Of a DNA stretch of 59,228 bases, positions 1-21,150 are shown piece after piece. A program made the position numbers and the translations under genes. The notes under the pieces were generated by a model. That model was given only the letters and a program-made list of their open reading frames with translations, did no database searches and was not told where the DNA came from. Position 1 is the stretch's first letter, and each line of letters starts with the position of its first letter. Source of the DNA: Kitasatospora aureofaciens (lineage in GTDB: Bacteria > Actinomycetota > Actinomycetes > Streptomycetales > Streptomycetaceae). The stretch covers positions 1 to 59,228 of the forward strand of contig NZ_JPRF03000044.1 of NCBI RefSeq assembly GCF_001188955.3. Direction: 5' to 3'.

Positions 1-2
1 GA

Positions 3-13372
<13,370 letters not shown>

Positions 13373-13463
13373 AAACAGACGGCAACCGCCCCGGACAATT
13401 CCGCCCCGGGGCCGCCGCGCCCGGGCAGAAGACGTTCCCGGGAATTCCGAAAGGACCAGAATC

Positions 13464-13670
13464 ATGAGCAACCCGTTCGACGACGAGCAGGGCACCTTCC
13501 TCGTACTCGCCAACCACGAGAACCAGCACAGCCTGTGGCCCGCCTTCGCCGAGGTCCCGGCCGGCTGGCGGACCGTCAAGGGCGCGAGCACCCGGCAGGA
13601 GGCGCTCGACCACATCGAGCGCACCTGGACCGACCTGCGCCCGCAGAGCCTGATCGACGCAACCGCCTGA
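13464..13670 (+). CDS. MbtH-like protein
   Basis: A 68-aa MbtH family protein, a small chaperone that binds and activates adenylation domains of partner NRPSs. The family pattern is clear: an N-terminal NPFDDE stretch, NHENQHSLWPAF with the conserved Trp, and PAGW with the second Trp, then a C-terminal helix ending near the RP...L segment. The ATG follows an AAAGGA ribosome binding site at suitable spacing. It sits 91 nt after the thioesterase stop and before the carrier protein gene, so it probably serves the two NRPSs encoded just upstream. Confidence 0.95.
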   Translation: MSNPFDDEQGTFLVLANHENQHSLWPAFAEVPAGWRTVKGASTRQEALDHIERTWTDLRPQSLIDATA

Positions 13671-13704
13671 GCACCACCCAACCGACACCCCTGAGGAGCA
13701 CACC

Positions 13705-13953
13705 ATGAGCGCTGTCGCCATCGACGAGGCCAAGGTCCGCGAGATCGTCGCCGACTGCCTGGACCTCGAAGTCGAGGAGCTGACCCTGACCGACCACTTC
13801 ATCGACCACTACGGCGCCGACTCGCTGAACGCCATCGAGGTCCTCGCCCGCCTCGAGAAGGAGTTCCACGTCACCATCCCGCAGGAGGAGCTGGCCAACA
13901 TGGTCAACCTGTCCGCCGTGCTGGAGGTCCTGTCCCGGGCGAACGCGCGATGA
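13705..13953 (+). CDS. Free-standing acyl carrier protein
   Basis: An 82-aa acidic type II acyl carrier protein. The phosphopantetheine attachment Ser is in GADSLNAIE at about residue 36, followed by the helix II/III pattern of discrete ACPs (EKEFHVTIPQEEL). A GAGGAG ribosome binding site precedes the ATG. The last codons overlap the ketosynthase start (ATGA), so ACP and KS are translated together. With the KS, CLF-like and KR genes that follow it forms a minimal reducing type II PKS and would carry the growing acyl chain. The order ACP-KS-CLF-KR is the one I recall from polyene-forming highly reducing type II systems such as the ishigamide cluster; that parallel is inference. Confidence 0.93.
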   Translation: MSAVAIDEAKVREIVADCLDLEVEELTLTDHFIDHYGADSLNAIEVLARLEKEFHVTIPQEELANMVNLSAVLEVLSRANAR

Positions 13954-15182
13954 ACGAACCCCAGCGCGTGGTGGTGACCGGCATCGGCGTCCTGTCGAGC
14001 ATCGGCAACGGGGTCGAGGAGTTCACCTCGGCCCTGCGCGAGGGCCGCTGCGGCGCCGGTCCGATCACCAGCTTCGACACCACCGGCTTCCTCCGGACCT
14101 TCGGCCACGAGGTCGACGGCTTCCGGCCGGAGCAGTGGATCCACCGCCTCCCGGTCGAACAGCTCGGCCGCGCCACCCAGTTCGCCGTCGCGGCGGCCCG
14201 GATGGCCGTCCAGGACGCAGGCCTCGACGAGCAGGAGCTCGCCGGACTGCGCGCCCAGATCACCGTCGGCACCACCGACGGCGAGGCCGCCGAACTCGAC
14301 AAGATGATGGCCGAGTCGGTGGCGAAGGGCCCGGAGCACCCGGCGGACCAGCTGGTGGCCGGCCGGCTGCCGTCCCACCAGCTGGCCCTGGCCATCGCCC
14401 GGGAGCTGCGGCTCCCCCGGGCGGTCCCGGCCGTCCTCGGCACCGCCTGCGCGGCCGGCAACTACGCGATCGGCGACGGCTTCGACGCCGTCCGCAGCGG
14501 CGAGGCGGACATCGCCGTCGTCGGCGGCGCGGACGCGATCTGCCGCCGCACCTTCGCCGGGTTCAGCCGGCTCGGCCTGGTCTCCTCGGACTTCTGCCGT
14601 CCGTTCGACGCCGACCGGGAGGGGCTGCTCACGGCCGAGGGCGCGGGGGTCCTCGTCCTGGAGACGCTCGAATCCGCCCGGCACCGCGGCGCCCGGATCT
14701 ACGCCGAACTGCTCGGCTACGGGCTCAACTGCGACGCCCACCACCCGACCGCACCCGACCAGGCCAGCGTCGCCCGCTGCATGGAGCTCGCGCTCGCCGA
14801 CGCCGGGGTCAAGGCGAACGAGGTGGACCTGGTCTCCGCCCACGGAACCGGCACCCCCACCAACGACATCACCGAGACCCGTGCGATCCGCGAGGTCTTC
14901 GGCGACAACCCGCCGCGCACCGTCGCCCTCAAGGCGATGCTCGGCCACTCCATGGGCGCGGCGAGCGCGCTCGGCGCGGCCGCCTCGGCGCTCGCGCTGG
15001 CCCACGGGTTCGTCCCGCCCACGGTCAACCACCGCACCACCGACCCCCAGTGCCAGATCGACTGCGTGCCCAACCACTCCGTCCCCGCGGACCTCCGGGT
15101 GGTGGTCAACAACGGCCTGGCCTTCGGCGGCAACAACGCCTCCGTCGTCCTGGGGCGCCACGACGAGGAACTTGTTCGATGA
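13950..15182 (+). CDS. Beta-ketoacyl synthase (KS-alpha, type II PKS)
   Basis: A 410-aa KAS II (FabF)-type condensing enzyme with a full active site: nucleophile Cys in GTACAAG (about residue 168), His in HGTGTPTND (about 299) and His in GHSMGAAS (about 333). It extends ACP-bound acyl chains by decarboxylative Claisen condensation. Its start overlaps the ACP stop, and its own stop (ATGA at 15179) overlaps the ATG of a 26-codon mini-ORF rather than that of the CLF gene. In classical type II systems KS and CLF are directly coupled to give a 1:1 heterodimer; here 154 bp of tandem repeat intervenes. It pairs with the Cys-less KS-like protein at 15333. Confidence 0.94.
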   Translation: MNEPQRVVVTGIGVLSSIGNGVEEFTSALREGRCGAGPITSFDTTGFLRTFGHEVDGFRPEQWIHRLPVEQLGRATQFAVAAARMAVQDAGLDEQELAGLRAQITVGTTDGEAAELDKMMAESVAKGPEHPADQLVAGRLPSHQLALAIARELRLPRAVPAVLGTACAAGNYAIGDGFDAVRSGEADIAVVGGADAICRRTFAGFSRLGLVSSDFCRPFDADREGLLTAEGAGVLVLETLESARHRGARIYAELLGYGLNCDAHHPTAPDQASVARCMELALADAGVKANEVDLVSAHGTGTPTNDITETRAIREVFGDNPPRTVALKAMLGHSMGAASALGAAASALALAHGFVPPTVNHRTTDPQCQIDCVPNHSVPADLRVVVNNGLAFGGNNASVVLGRHDEELVR

Positions 15183-15259
15183 GCGAGCGCAGCGAGCGAA
15201 CCATCAAGAGGAGCGCGTGGGCGAATGCCCCCGCCGAGCACAGCGAGGTGGGCGCATGA
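15179..15259 (+). CDS. Mini-ORF 1 in the 77-bp repeat (26 aa)
   Basis: An ATG-initiated 26-codon frame starting MSERSERTIKRSAW and ending at a TGA that overlaps the next ATG. Its start overlaps the KS stop codon (ATGA). No known domain. It could be a genuine coupling peptide that passes ribosomes from KS to CLF, or an accident of the repeat; the internal AAGAGGAG stretch near 15208 could also act as an entry site. Confidence 0.35.
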   Translation: MSERSERTIKRSAWANAPAEHSEVGA

Positions 15260-15332
15260 GCGAGCGCAGCGAGCGAACCATCAAGAGGAGCGCGTGGGCG
15301 AATGCCCCCGCCGAGCACAGCGAGGTGGGCGC
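15179..15332 (+). repeat. Two perfect tandem copies of a 77-bp repeat between KS and CLF genes
   Basis: Copy 1 spans 15179-15255 and copy 2 spans 15256-15332; they appear identical, and the first six bases of the unit (atgagc) recur as the CLF start. Each unit opens with an ATG at the very position where the preceding reading frame ends in TGA. The unit is rich in the short word agcgag in both halves. Because 77 is not a multiple of three, each copy reads through its own frame and hands over at an ATGA junction. Confidence 0.95.
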
Positions 15333-15336
15333 ATGA
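15256..15336 (+). CDS. Mini-ORF 2 in the 77-bp repeat (26 aa)
   Basis: Same peptide as mini-ORF 1, from the second repeat copy. It starts in the ATGA overlap with mini-ORF 1 and its stop overlaps the ATG of the CLF-like gene at 15333. Thus KS, two mini-ORFs and CLF form an unbroken chain of four frames joined by ATGA. Whether the peptide is made is unknown. Confidence 0.35.
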   Translation: MSERSERTIKRSAWANAPAEHSEVGA

Positions 15337-16361
15337 GCCCCAGCACCATCCACCGGGATGCGCCGCTGATCACCGCGTGGTCCGCCGTCTCCCCGTTCGG
15401 CCTCGGCCGCGAAGCGTTCGCGGCCGGGGTCGGCCGGGGGGAACCGGCCCACGAGGTGCCCGACTTCGACACCCGCAAGGTGCTCGGCAAGGCCGGCACC
15501 CGCACCTTCGACCGGGCCACCGGCCTGGCCGTCACCGCCGTCCGCGAACTGCTCGACGAGGCCGAGGCCGCACAGAGCCCGATCGCCACCGGCGGCGGCA
15601 CCGCCCTCGTCCTCGGCACCACCCTCGGCAGCGCCCACAGCTCCGCCGGGTTCAGCCGGGCCTCCTTCGAGGGCGACAAGCCCTACGACGTGCCGGCCCA
15701 GCTGATGCCGAACGTGCTGATGAACGGACCGGCCGCGGCCACCGCCATCCGCTTCGACCTCAAGGGCCCCAACACCACCCTGGCCGGCGGCGCCGCGGGC
15801 GGCCTGCTCGCCCTCGGCTACGCCCGCCGCCTGCTGGCCGCCGACCGCGCCGAACGCGCCGTGGTCGGCGCGGTGGAGGAGCAGTCGACCACCCGCGAGT
15901 GGCTGGCCGGCCTCGCCGAGCAGCCGCTCGGCGAGGGCAGCGTCGTCCTGCTGATGGAGACCGCCAGGACACTGCCGCCCGGCCGCCGGGTGCTGGCCGA
16001 ACTGCTCGCCCTGGACGTCCGGCTGGACATCGACGACGACCCCGCACGGGCCCTCGCCGACGTCGTCCGCGAGGCCCTCGACCAGGCCGGCGCGACCCCC
16101 GACGAGGTCTGGGCCGCGGCCGTCACCGGGCAGCCGGCCCGCGACCAGCTCGCCGCACTGGTGGGCGCCGAGGCCGTCGACCGGGTCCCCGCACTGTTCG
16201 GTGACACCGGCTCCGCCGGCACTGTCTTCTCCCTCACCACCGTGCTGTCCCTGGCCGAGCACGACCCCACGGCCACCGGCCGCGTCGCCGTGATCGCCTC
16301 GCTGGACCACCAGGGCCTGGCCGCCTGCGCCGTCCTGCGCCTCACCGGCGGTGACCGATGA
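15333..16361 (+). CDS. Chain-length-factor-like ketosynthase (KS-beta, no active-site Cys)
   Basis: A 342-aa KS-fold protein, shorter than its partner KS. Where KS has the Cys nucleophile, this protein has TLAGGAAGG (about residue 155), without Cys, and no HGTGTP motif is visible, so it should be a non-catalytic chain-length-factor subunit forming a heterodimer with the KS at 13950. I chose ATG 15333 because it follows the repeat junction exactly and the alignable protein begins here; upstream in-frame residues are repeat-derived. It overlaps the KR gene by ATGA. By analogy with reducing type II PKSs it would set the length of the acyl or polyene chain. Confidence 0.85.
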   Translation: MSPSTIHRDAPLITAWSAVSPFGLGREAFAAGVGRGEPAHEVPDFDTRKVLGKAGTRTFDRATGLAVTAVRELLDEAEAAQSPIATGGGTALVLGTTLGSAHSSAGFSRASFEGDKPYDVPAQLMPNVLMNGPAAATAIRFDLKGPNTTLAGGAAGGLLALGYARRLLAADRAERAVVGAVEEQSTTREWLAGLAEQPLGEGSVVLLMETARTLPPGRRVLAELLALDVRLDIDDDPARALADVVREALDQAGATPDEVWAAAVTGQPARDQLAALVGAEAVDRVPALFGDTGSAGTVFSLTTVLSLAEHDPTATGRVAVIASLDHQGLAACAVLRLTGGDR

Positions 16362-17098
16362 GCACCTCCGGCACCGCCCTGATCAGCGGCGGCTCCCGCG
16401 GCATCGGCAAGGCCGCCGCCCTGCGGCTGGCCGCCGAGGGCCACCCGATCAGCTTCTGCTACCAGTCCGACCAGCAGGCCGCCGACCTCCTCACCAAGGA
16501 GCTCGACGCCCTCGGCGTGGGCGTCCTGGCCGAACGGGTGGACGTCACCGACGCCGCCGCCGTCCGCGCCTGGGTCACCCGCACCGAACAGGAACTCGGC
16601 CCGATCACCGTCGCCGTCGCCAGCGCCGGCATCACCCGCGACAAGCCGCTCCTCCTGATGGCCGACGAGGACTGGCAGGCCGTCACCGACACCAACCTCA
16701 CCGGAACCGCCAACCTCTGCCGCGCGGTGGCCTTCCCGATGGTCAAGCGCCGCGGCGGCTCCATCATCACGCTCTCCTCGGTCTCCGGCCTCTACGGGAA
16801 CCCCGGCCAGAGCAACTACGCGGCCTCCAAGGCCGGCATCATCGCGCTCACCCGCGCGCTGGCCAAGGAGGTCGGCCGCTACGGCGTCCGGGTCAACGCG
16901 GTGGCCCCCGGCATGATCGAGACCGACATGACCTCGGTGCTCACCGACGCCCAGCGCGGCGAGGCCCTCAAGAACATCCCGCTCGGCCGCTTCGGCACGG
17001 CGGACGAGGTGGCCGAATCGGTCGCCTTCCTGGCGGGCCCGCAGTCCGCCTACTTCACCGGCTCGGTCCTGCAGATCGACGGCGGAATCGTCCTGTGA
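16358..17098 (+). CDS. 3-oxoacyl-ACP reductase (FabG-type SDR ketoreductase)
   Basis: A 246-aa classical short-chain dehydrogenase/reductase. Visible are the NADP-binding GGSRGIG at residues 11-17, the ASAGI segment in place of NNAG, the catalytic Ser (LSSVSG), the YAASK Tyr-Lys pair (about residues 150-154) and the late PGMIETDM element. It would reduce the beta-keto group of ACP-bound chains made by KS/CLF. The start overlaps the CLF stop (ATGA). No dehydratase or enoyl reductase lies downstream; a dehydratase, if used, must be upstream of the window or supplied elsewhere. Confidence 0.93.
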   Translation: MSTSGTALISGGSRGIGKAAALRLAAEGHPISFCYQSDQQAADLLTKELDALGVGVLAERVDVTDAAAVRAWVTRTEQELGPITVAVASAGITRDKPLLLMADEDWQAVTDTNLTGTANLCRAVAFPMVKRRGGSIITLSSVSGLYGNPGQSNYAASKAGIIALTRALAKEVGRYGVRVNAVAPGMIETDMTSVLTDAQRGEALKNIPLGRFGTADEVAESVAFLAGPQSAYFTGSVLQIDGGIVL

Positions 17099-17138
17099 CC
17101 ACCAGACGCACCGTCAACCTCTACTAGGAGCAACGACC

Positions 17139-18248
17139 ATGACCATTCCCGCCGTGCGCACCTTCGACAACCACACCCCGCTGGTCGACACCGAGCTGCT
17201 CCCCGGCCGCGGCACCGGCGTCAACGCCGCCCACCGGATGTACGAGCACCTCATCGGCATCTGGGCCACCGGCGTCATCGAGGCCGCCCACGACCTCGGC
17301 GCCTTCACCGCGCTGATCAGCGGCCCGGCCACGGCCAGCGAGCTGTCCAGCAAGCTCGGCACCGACCTGCGCGCCACCCGCGTCCTGCTCGACGGCCTGG
17401 CCGCCTACGACGTGGTCGAGCGCAGCCGCGCGGCGGACGGCCAGGCCGTCTACACCCTGCCACCGGAGATGCACGACATCTTCGCCCCCGAGGGCCTGTA
17501 CAGCCTGGTCGGCAAGATCCGGCACGACCGCAACGTCGCCTGGAGCGCCTGGCGCAACCTCGCCACCAACGTCCGCACCGGCGCCCGCAACTCCGACGGC
17601 TCCCAGCAGCTCAACCAGATCTCCGAGGAGGACTACACCTCCCTCGTCCGCGGCATCAACTTCTGGGCCCCGCCGATCGCCGCCACCCTCGCCACCGCCC
17701 TGCGCGAGCAGGGCTGGACCGACGGCACCGGCCGCACCCTGCTCGACGTCGGCTGCGGCACCGGCATCTACAGCCAGCTCCTCCTCCAGGAGTTCAGCGG
17801 CCTCAACGCCCGCGCCCTGGACGCCGAACGGATCATCCCGATCGCCAACGCCCAGGCCCACCGCCTCGGCGTGGCCGACCGCTTCAACCCCGAGATCGTC
17901 GACTTCTGGGCCGACGACTGGGGCACCGGCGTCGACGTCGCCCTCTTCGTCAACATCTTCCACCTGCAGACCCCGGAGTCCGCCCGCGAGCTCCTGCTCC
18001 GGTCCGCCAAGGCCCTCACCGAGGACGGCGTGATAGCCATCGCCGACCACATCGTCGACGAGGACAGCACCGACGGCAACACCCAGAACCGCTTCTTCCG
18101 CCTCTTCGCCGCCTCCATGCTCGCCACCGGCGGCGGCGACGCCTTCACCGTCCACGACTACGACCAGTGGCTCGCCGACGCCGGCCTGCGCCGCGTCGCC
18201 CTGCTCGACACCCCCATGCACCGCCTCCTGCTGGTCAAGCGCGCCTGA
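17139..18248 (+). CDS. SAM-dependent O-methyltransferase (acetylserotonin/plant-OMT-like)
   Basis: A 369-aa class I methyltransferase. The N-terminal third is a winged-helix dimerisation-like region (DLGAFTAL...ATASELSSKLGTD); the SAM site is LLDVGCGTGIYSQ at about residue 200, followed by the family pattern of catalytic-domain segments to VALLDTPMHRLLLVKR at the C-terminus. This layout is typical of actinobacterial O- (less often C- or N-) methyltransferases in secondary metabolism. An AGGAG site precedes the ATG, 40 nt after the KR stop, so it is probably the last biosynthetic gene of this operon; a strong hairpin follows. The substrate, either the polyketide part or a peptide side chain, cannot be read from sequence. 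Confidence 0.88.
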   Translation: MTIPAVRTFDNHTPLVDTELLPGRGTGVNAAHRMYEHLIGIWATGVIEAAHDLGAFTALISGPATASELSSKLGTDLRATRVLLDGLAAYDVVERSRAADGQAVYTLPPEMHDIFAPEGLYSLVGKIRHDRNVAWSAWRNLATNVRTGARNSDGSQQLNQISEEDYTSLVRGINFWAPPIAATLATALREQGWTDGTGRTLLDVGCGTGIYSQLLLQEFSGLNARALDAERIIPIANAQAHRLGVADRFNPEIVDFWADDWGTGVDVALFVNIFHLQTPESARELLLRSAKALTEDGVIAIADHIVDEDSTDGNTQNRFFRLFAASMLATGGGDAFTVHDYDQWLADAGLRRVALLDTPMHRLLLVKRA

Positions 18249-18267
18249 CCCACCCCTCACCACCCCT

Positions 18268-18300
18268 CGACGGCCCCGACGCCCCGCGTCGGGGCCGTCG
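18268..18300 (+). terminator. Hairpin terminator after the O-methyltransferase gene
   Basis: A perfect 13-bp stem (cgacggccccgac paired with gtcggggccgtcg) with a 7-nt loop begins 20 nt after the stop codon. No T-run follows, as is usual in high-GC actinobacteria. It separates the biosynthetic operon from the AccE-like gene, though read-through is possible. Confidence 0.75.
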
Positions 18301-18325
18301 GGGTTCCCACACCCGGAGGCCCGGA

Positions 18326-18529
18326 ATGACCGACCGAACCCCCCTCTTCCGCACCGACCGCACCGACCTCACCCCCGAGGAGATCGCCACCCTCACCGTC
18401 CTCCTCCTCCAACGCCACAGAACCCAGGCCGCCACCACCGGACACCACCCCGCCCCCCGCAGAGTCCGCTGGCACGACGTCTCCCTCAGACCCCCGACGC
18501 CCACCACCTCCTGGCAGATCGTCGCCTGA
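18326..18529 (+). CDS. Acyl-CoA carboxylase epsilon-like subunit
   Basis: A 67-aa protein with the pattern of actinobacterial acyl-CoA carboxylase epsilon subunits: LTPEEIATLTVLLL near the N-terminus, a variable basic middle, and a C-terminal W...SW pair (SWQIVA). Epsilon subunits stabilise or regulate the alpha-beta complex that makes malonyl- or methylmalonyl-CoA. The ATG follows a GGAGG site. No alpha or beta subunit is in the window; as the last gene of a PKS-containing cluster it may help extender supply. Family assignment rests on pattern recognition over a short protein. Confidence 0.6.
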   Translation: MTDRTPLFRTDRTDLTPEEIATLTVLLLQRHRTQAATTGHHPAPRRVRWHDVSLRPPTPTTSWQIVA

Positions 18530-18808
18530 CCCCGTCCCCCTTCGGTGGCCCGCCGCGCACGCCGGGGCCATCCCCCTGGGCGCCCACCCCACCCCCTCCC
18601 CTCCGTGGGCGCGCGGGCCACGCCCCGCGCGCCCACGCCGCACCTCCCCCACCCGACCGAGGCGGGAGGGACCCGCCCCGGCGTCACCCACCCTCCCGAG
18701 CCCCCCCACCCCGACAACAACCCCACCCCCCACCCGGAAAGAACCCACCCGGAAAAAGGCCCGAAAGGCCCGGAGCCTCCCCGGCCCCGGGCCTCCCTCC
18801 CCCGCCCC
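18530..18808. other. Intergenic region between convergent genes
   Basis: About 280 bases, strongly pyrimidine-rich on the plus strand, between convergent genes. It contains short GC hairpins such as ggcccgaaaggccc near 18757 and the palindromic ccggccccgggcc near 18780 that may act as terminators. No convincing reading frame. Confidence 0.6.
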
Positions 18809-20887
18809 TCACCCGATCAGATCCAACGACCCCGCCATCTGCCCTGTCCCGATCAGGTCATATCCCCCCGCCAGCACCAGGAACACCAGCGCCGCCACCG
18901 TCACCCCCGTGTAGTGCAGCCGCCCGAACACCCCCCACCAGCCCCGCCGCCAGGCGACCACCGCACAGATCACCATCAGCAGGGTGAGCACCGCCGCCCC
19001 CAGGTACATCGCCGGTACCACCTTCAGCAGCGGAGAGTCCCCCAGGAACAGCGTCTGGTTCAGCGCGTTGGAGTCCGAGGTCAGCAGGGCGAACCCCGCC
19101 GTGGCCACCACGAGCACCGCCCCCGTCAGCCACCCCAGCAGCCGGGCCGCCGGCTGCCCGGCCCGCCCCTTGCCCCGCGCCGCCCGCACGACCGCCGCCA
19201 GCCCCCACCCGAGCACGGTCAGCACCAGCACCACCAGGCTCCCCAGGGCGATCCGCTGGTGCAGCTCCGGAGCCTGGTACCACGCCAGCGGCTCGTACGC
19301 GATGGTCGGGTCGCTGTCCGTCAGCATCGAGGTGACGTCTCCGTCCCCGTCCAGCTCGAAGGCGATCCGACCGCTGCCGCCCACCTGCTGGAAGAGTCCC
19401 GGCTGCACCTGCTCCCACTGGGTCTCCCCCACCGAGGGATCCCGGGTGACCGGCCCGCTCACGACGAGCCGCCCGTCACGGGCGGCGATGTGCACCGACC
19501 CCGTCAGCGCCGCCGCCTTGGTCAGGTTCGACTGGCTGACCCGAGTCGACCGGAAGTCCCCGGTGAACTTCGAAAGGTCCCCACCCACCACACCAGCAGC
19601 ACCCGCACCAACCGCACCCGCCCGCGCACCCCCAGCGGACGCACCCCCCACCGGGTAGAAGCGATCGACGAAGTCGTTCAGCACCTGCTGGGTCATCCAC
19701 CCCCCGGTGGCCCCCTCCCCGTCCCCGTTGACGGTCACGTACAGCCCGACCCCCTGTGCCGGCAGCAGCGCCAGGTTGCTGTGGAACCCGGGCACGTCCC
19801 CGTCCTTGACCAGGAGCTGCTGCCCGTTCCGGGTGCGCTGTTCGAGCAGGTACGCCATCCCGGGCATCCGCTGGTCCGGCCCGAAGTGCCGGGCGAGCAG
19901 CAGGGCGTCGCCCTCCCGGTCCAGGATCGACCGGCCGTCGAAGGTCCCGTCGTGCAGCTGGGCGAGCATCAGCCGCCCCATGTCGCCCGCCGTGGTGACG
20001 GCGGCCGCCCCGGTCGGGGTCAGCGGCCCGTACAGCCCCTTGGTCTCGGTCTGCCCGCCGCCCTCCGGCCGGTACCCGTGGGCGAGGTCGGCGTCGATGG
20101 GGGCGGGGTGCGGCTGGGTGAAGGTGGTGTGGTCCATGCCGAGCGGCTGCAGCACGTGCTGGGCGACGTACTGGTCGAACGGCTGGCCGGAGACCACCTC
20201 GACGAGGTAACCGGCGAGCGCGACACCGTAGTTGTCGTACGCGGCGGTCGTCCCGGGGGCCCGGACCCGGTCCGGCTGGTGGGCGGCCAGCGCGGGCCCG
20301 AGGCCGCCGCTGTTCCGGGGCTCGGCCTCGGCGAGTCCCATGAAGGTGTCGTCGAAGCCGCCGGTGTGGGTCAGCAGGTTCTCGACGGTGACCGGGCGCC
20401 CCGGGTAGCTGTCCCGGATCTTGAAGGCGGTCAGGTAGGTGTTGACGTCCGCGTGGAGGTCCAACTTGCCCGCCCGGACCTGCTGGAGGACGGCGACGGC
20501 GGTGAACACCTTGGCGTCGGAGCCCATGAAGAAGGCCGTCCGGGCCGGGTCGACGGGCTTGCGGTTCGGCACGTCGGAGACCCCGTACCCGCCGGCGAAG
20601 ACCTGCTGCCCGCCGGCCACCACGCTCACCGCCGCGCCGGGGATCTTGTGCTCGGCGAGCAGTTTCGGCACGATCTCGTCGAACAGCCGCTTCACCGACC
20701 CGGGGTCGGGTGGTGCCGTCGAACCGCCCGCCGCCGAACTCCCGCTGCCCGCCGTCGTGGTGGCCGCGTGGGCACCGTCCGGCGTGAGCCCGTAGAGGAA
20801 CAGGCCGATGGCCGCCAGCACCATCACGAGTCGGACCCAACCCCGCTCGGCCAGCGGCCGGTTCGCCTCTGCACGTCGCTCGCTCAT
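18809..20887 (-). CDS. Membrane-bound serine hydrolase (class C beta-lactamase/PBP-like family)
   Basis: A 692-aa protein. Residues 18-42 form a signal or anchor segment, followed by a Ser/Gly/Ala-rich linker. The serine-hydrolase domain (about 60-410) carries the SxxK motif as S-D-A-K within FFMGSDAKVFT (about residue 124) and the second motif Y-D-N (AAYDNYGVAL), both needed by the beta-lactamase/D-Ala-D-Ala peptidase fold. A beta-rich stretch follows, then four predicted transmembrane helices in the last 180 residues. The catalytic domain should face outside the cell. The gene is monocistronic and diverges from the sensor kinase gene over 263 nt. The physiological substrate is unknown; the family includes esterases and peptidases. 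Confidence 0.88.
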   Translation of the reverse strand: MSERRAEANRPLAERGWVRLVMVLAAIGLFLYGLTPDGAHAATTTAGSGSSAAGGSTAPPDPGSVKRLFDEIVPKLLAEHKIPGAAVSVVAGGQQVFAGGYGVSDVPNRKPVDPARTAFFMGSDAKVFTAVAVLQQVRAGKLDLHADVNTYLTAFKIRDSYPGRPVTVENLLTHTGGFDDTFMGLAEAEPRNSGGLGPALAAHQPDRVRAPGTTAAYDNYGVALAGYLVEVVSGQPFDQYVAQHVLQPLGMDHTTFTQPHPAPIDADLAHGYRPEGGGQTETKGLYGPLTPTGAAAVTTAGDMGRLMLAQLHDGTFDGRSILDREGDALLLARHFGPDQRMPGMAYLLEQRTRNGQQLLVKDGDVPGFHSNLALLPAQGVGLYVTVNGDGEGATGGWMTQQVLNDFVDRFYPVGGASAGGARAGAVGAGAAGVVGGDLSKFTGDFRSTRVSQSNLTKAAALTGSVHIAARDGRLVVSGPVTRDPSVGETQWEQVQPGLFQQVGGSGRIAFELDGDGDVTSMLTDSDPTIAYEPLAWYQAPELHQRIALGSLVVLVLTVLGWGLAAVVRAARGKGRAGQPAARLLGWLTGAVLVVATAGFALLTSDSNALNQTLFLGDSPLLKVVPAMYLGAAVLTLLMVICAVVAWRRGWWGVFGRLHYTGVTVAALVFLVLAGGYDLIGTGQMAGSLDLIG

Positions 20888-21150
20888 GATGAACTCCCCT
20901 TCGGGAAAGATTGATTGTGGAGGCTCCGGCGCTCTGTGGCGGGTCGCCTCCCGACACCGACAACACTAGGAGGGACGCCCTTCCCGGGGACATGGCCTCT
21001 GGTCGTCGATCGGGGGGTGTACCCAGGTACCACCAAGAGGGGTCCAGGGCCCAGTGATCGGAATCGCGGCGGACGGCAGTCTGGATGTCGTCAGCAAGCA
21101 ACGGGTAGGGATACCGGCCGCGAGGCCGTCACGGGAAGGGCCGAGCGGTC

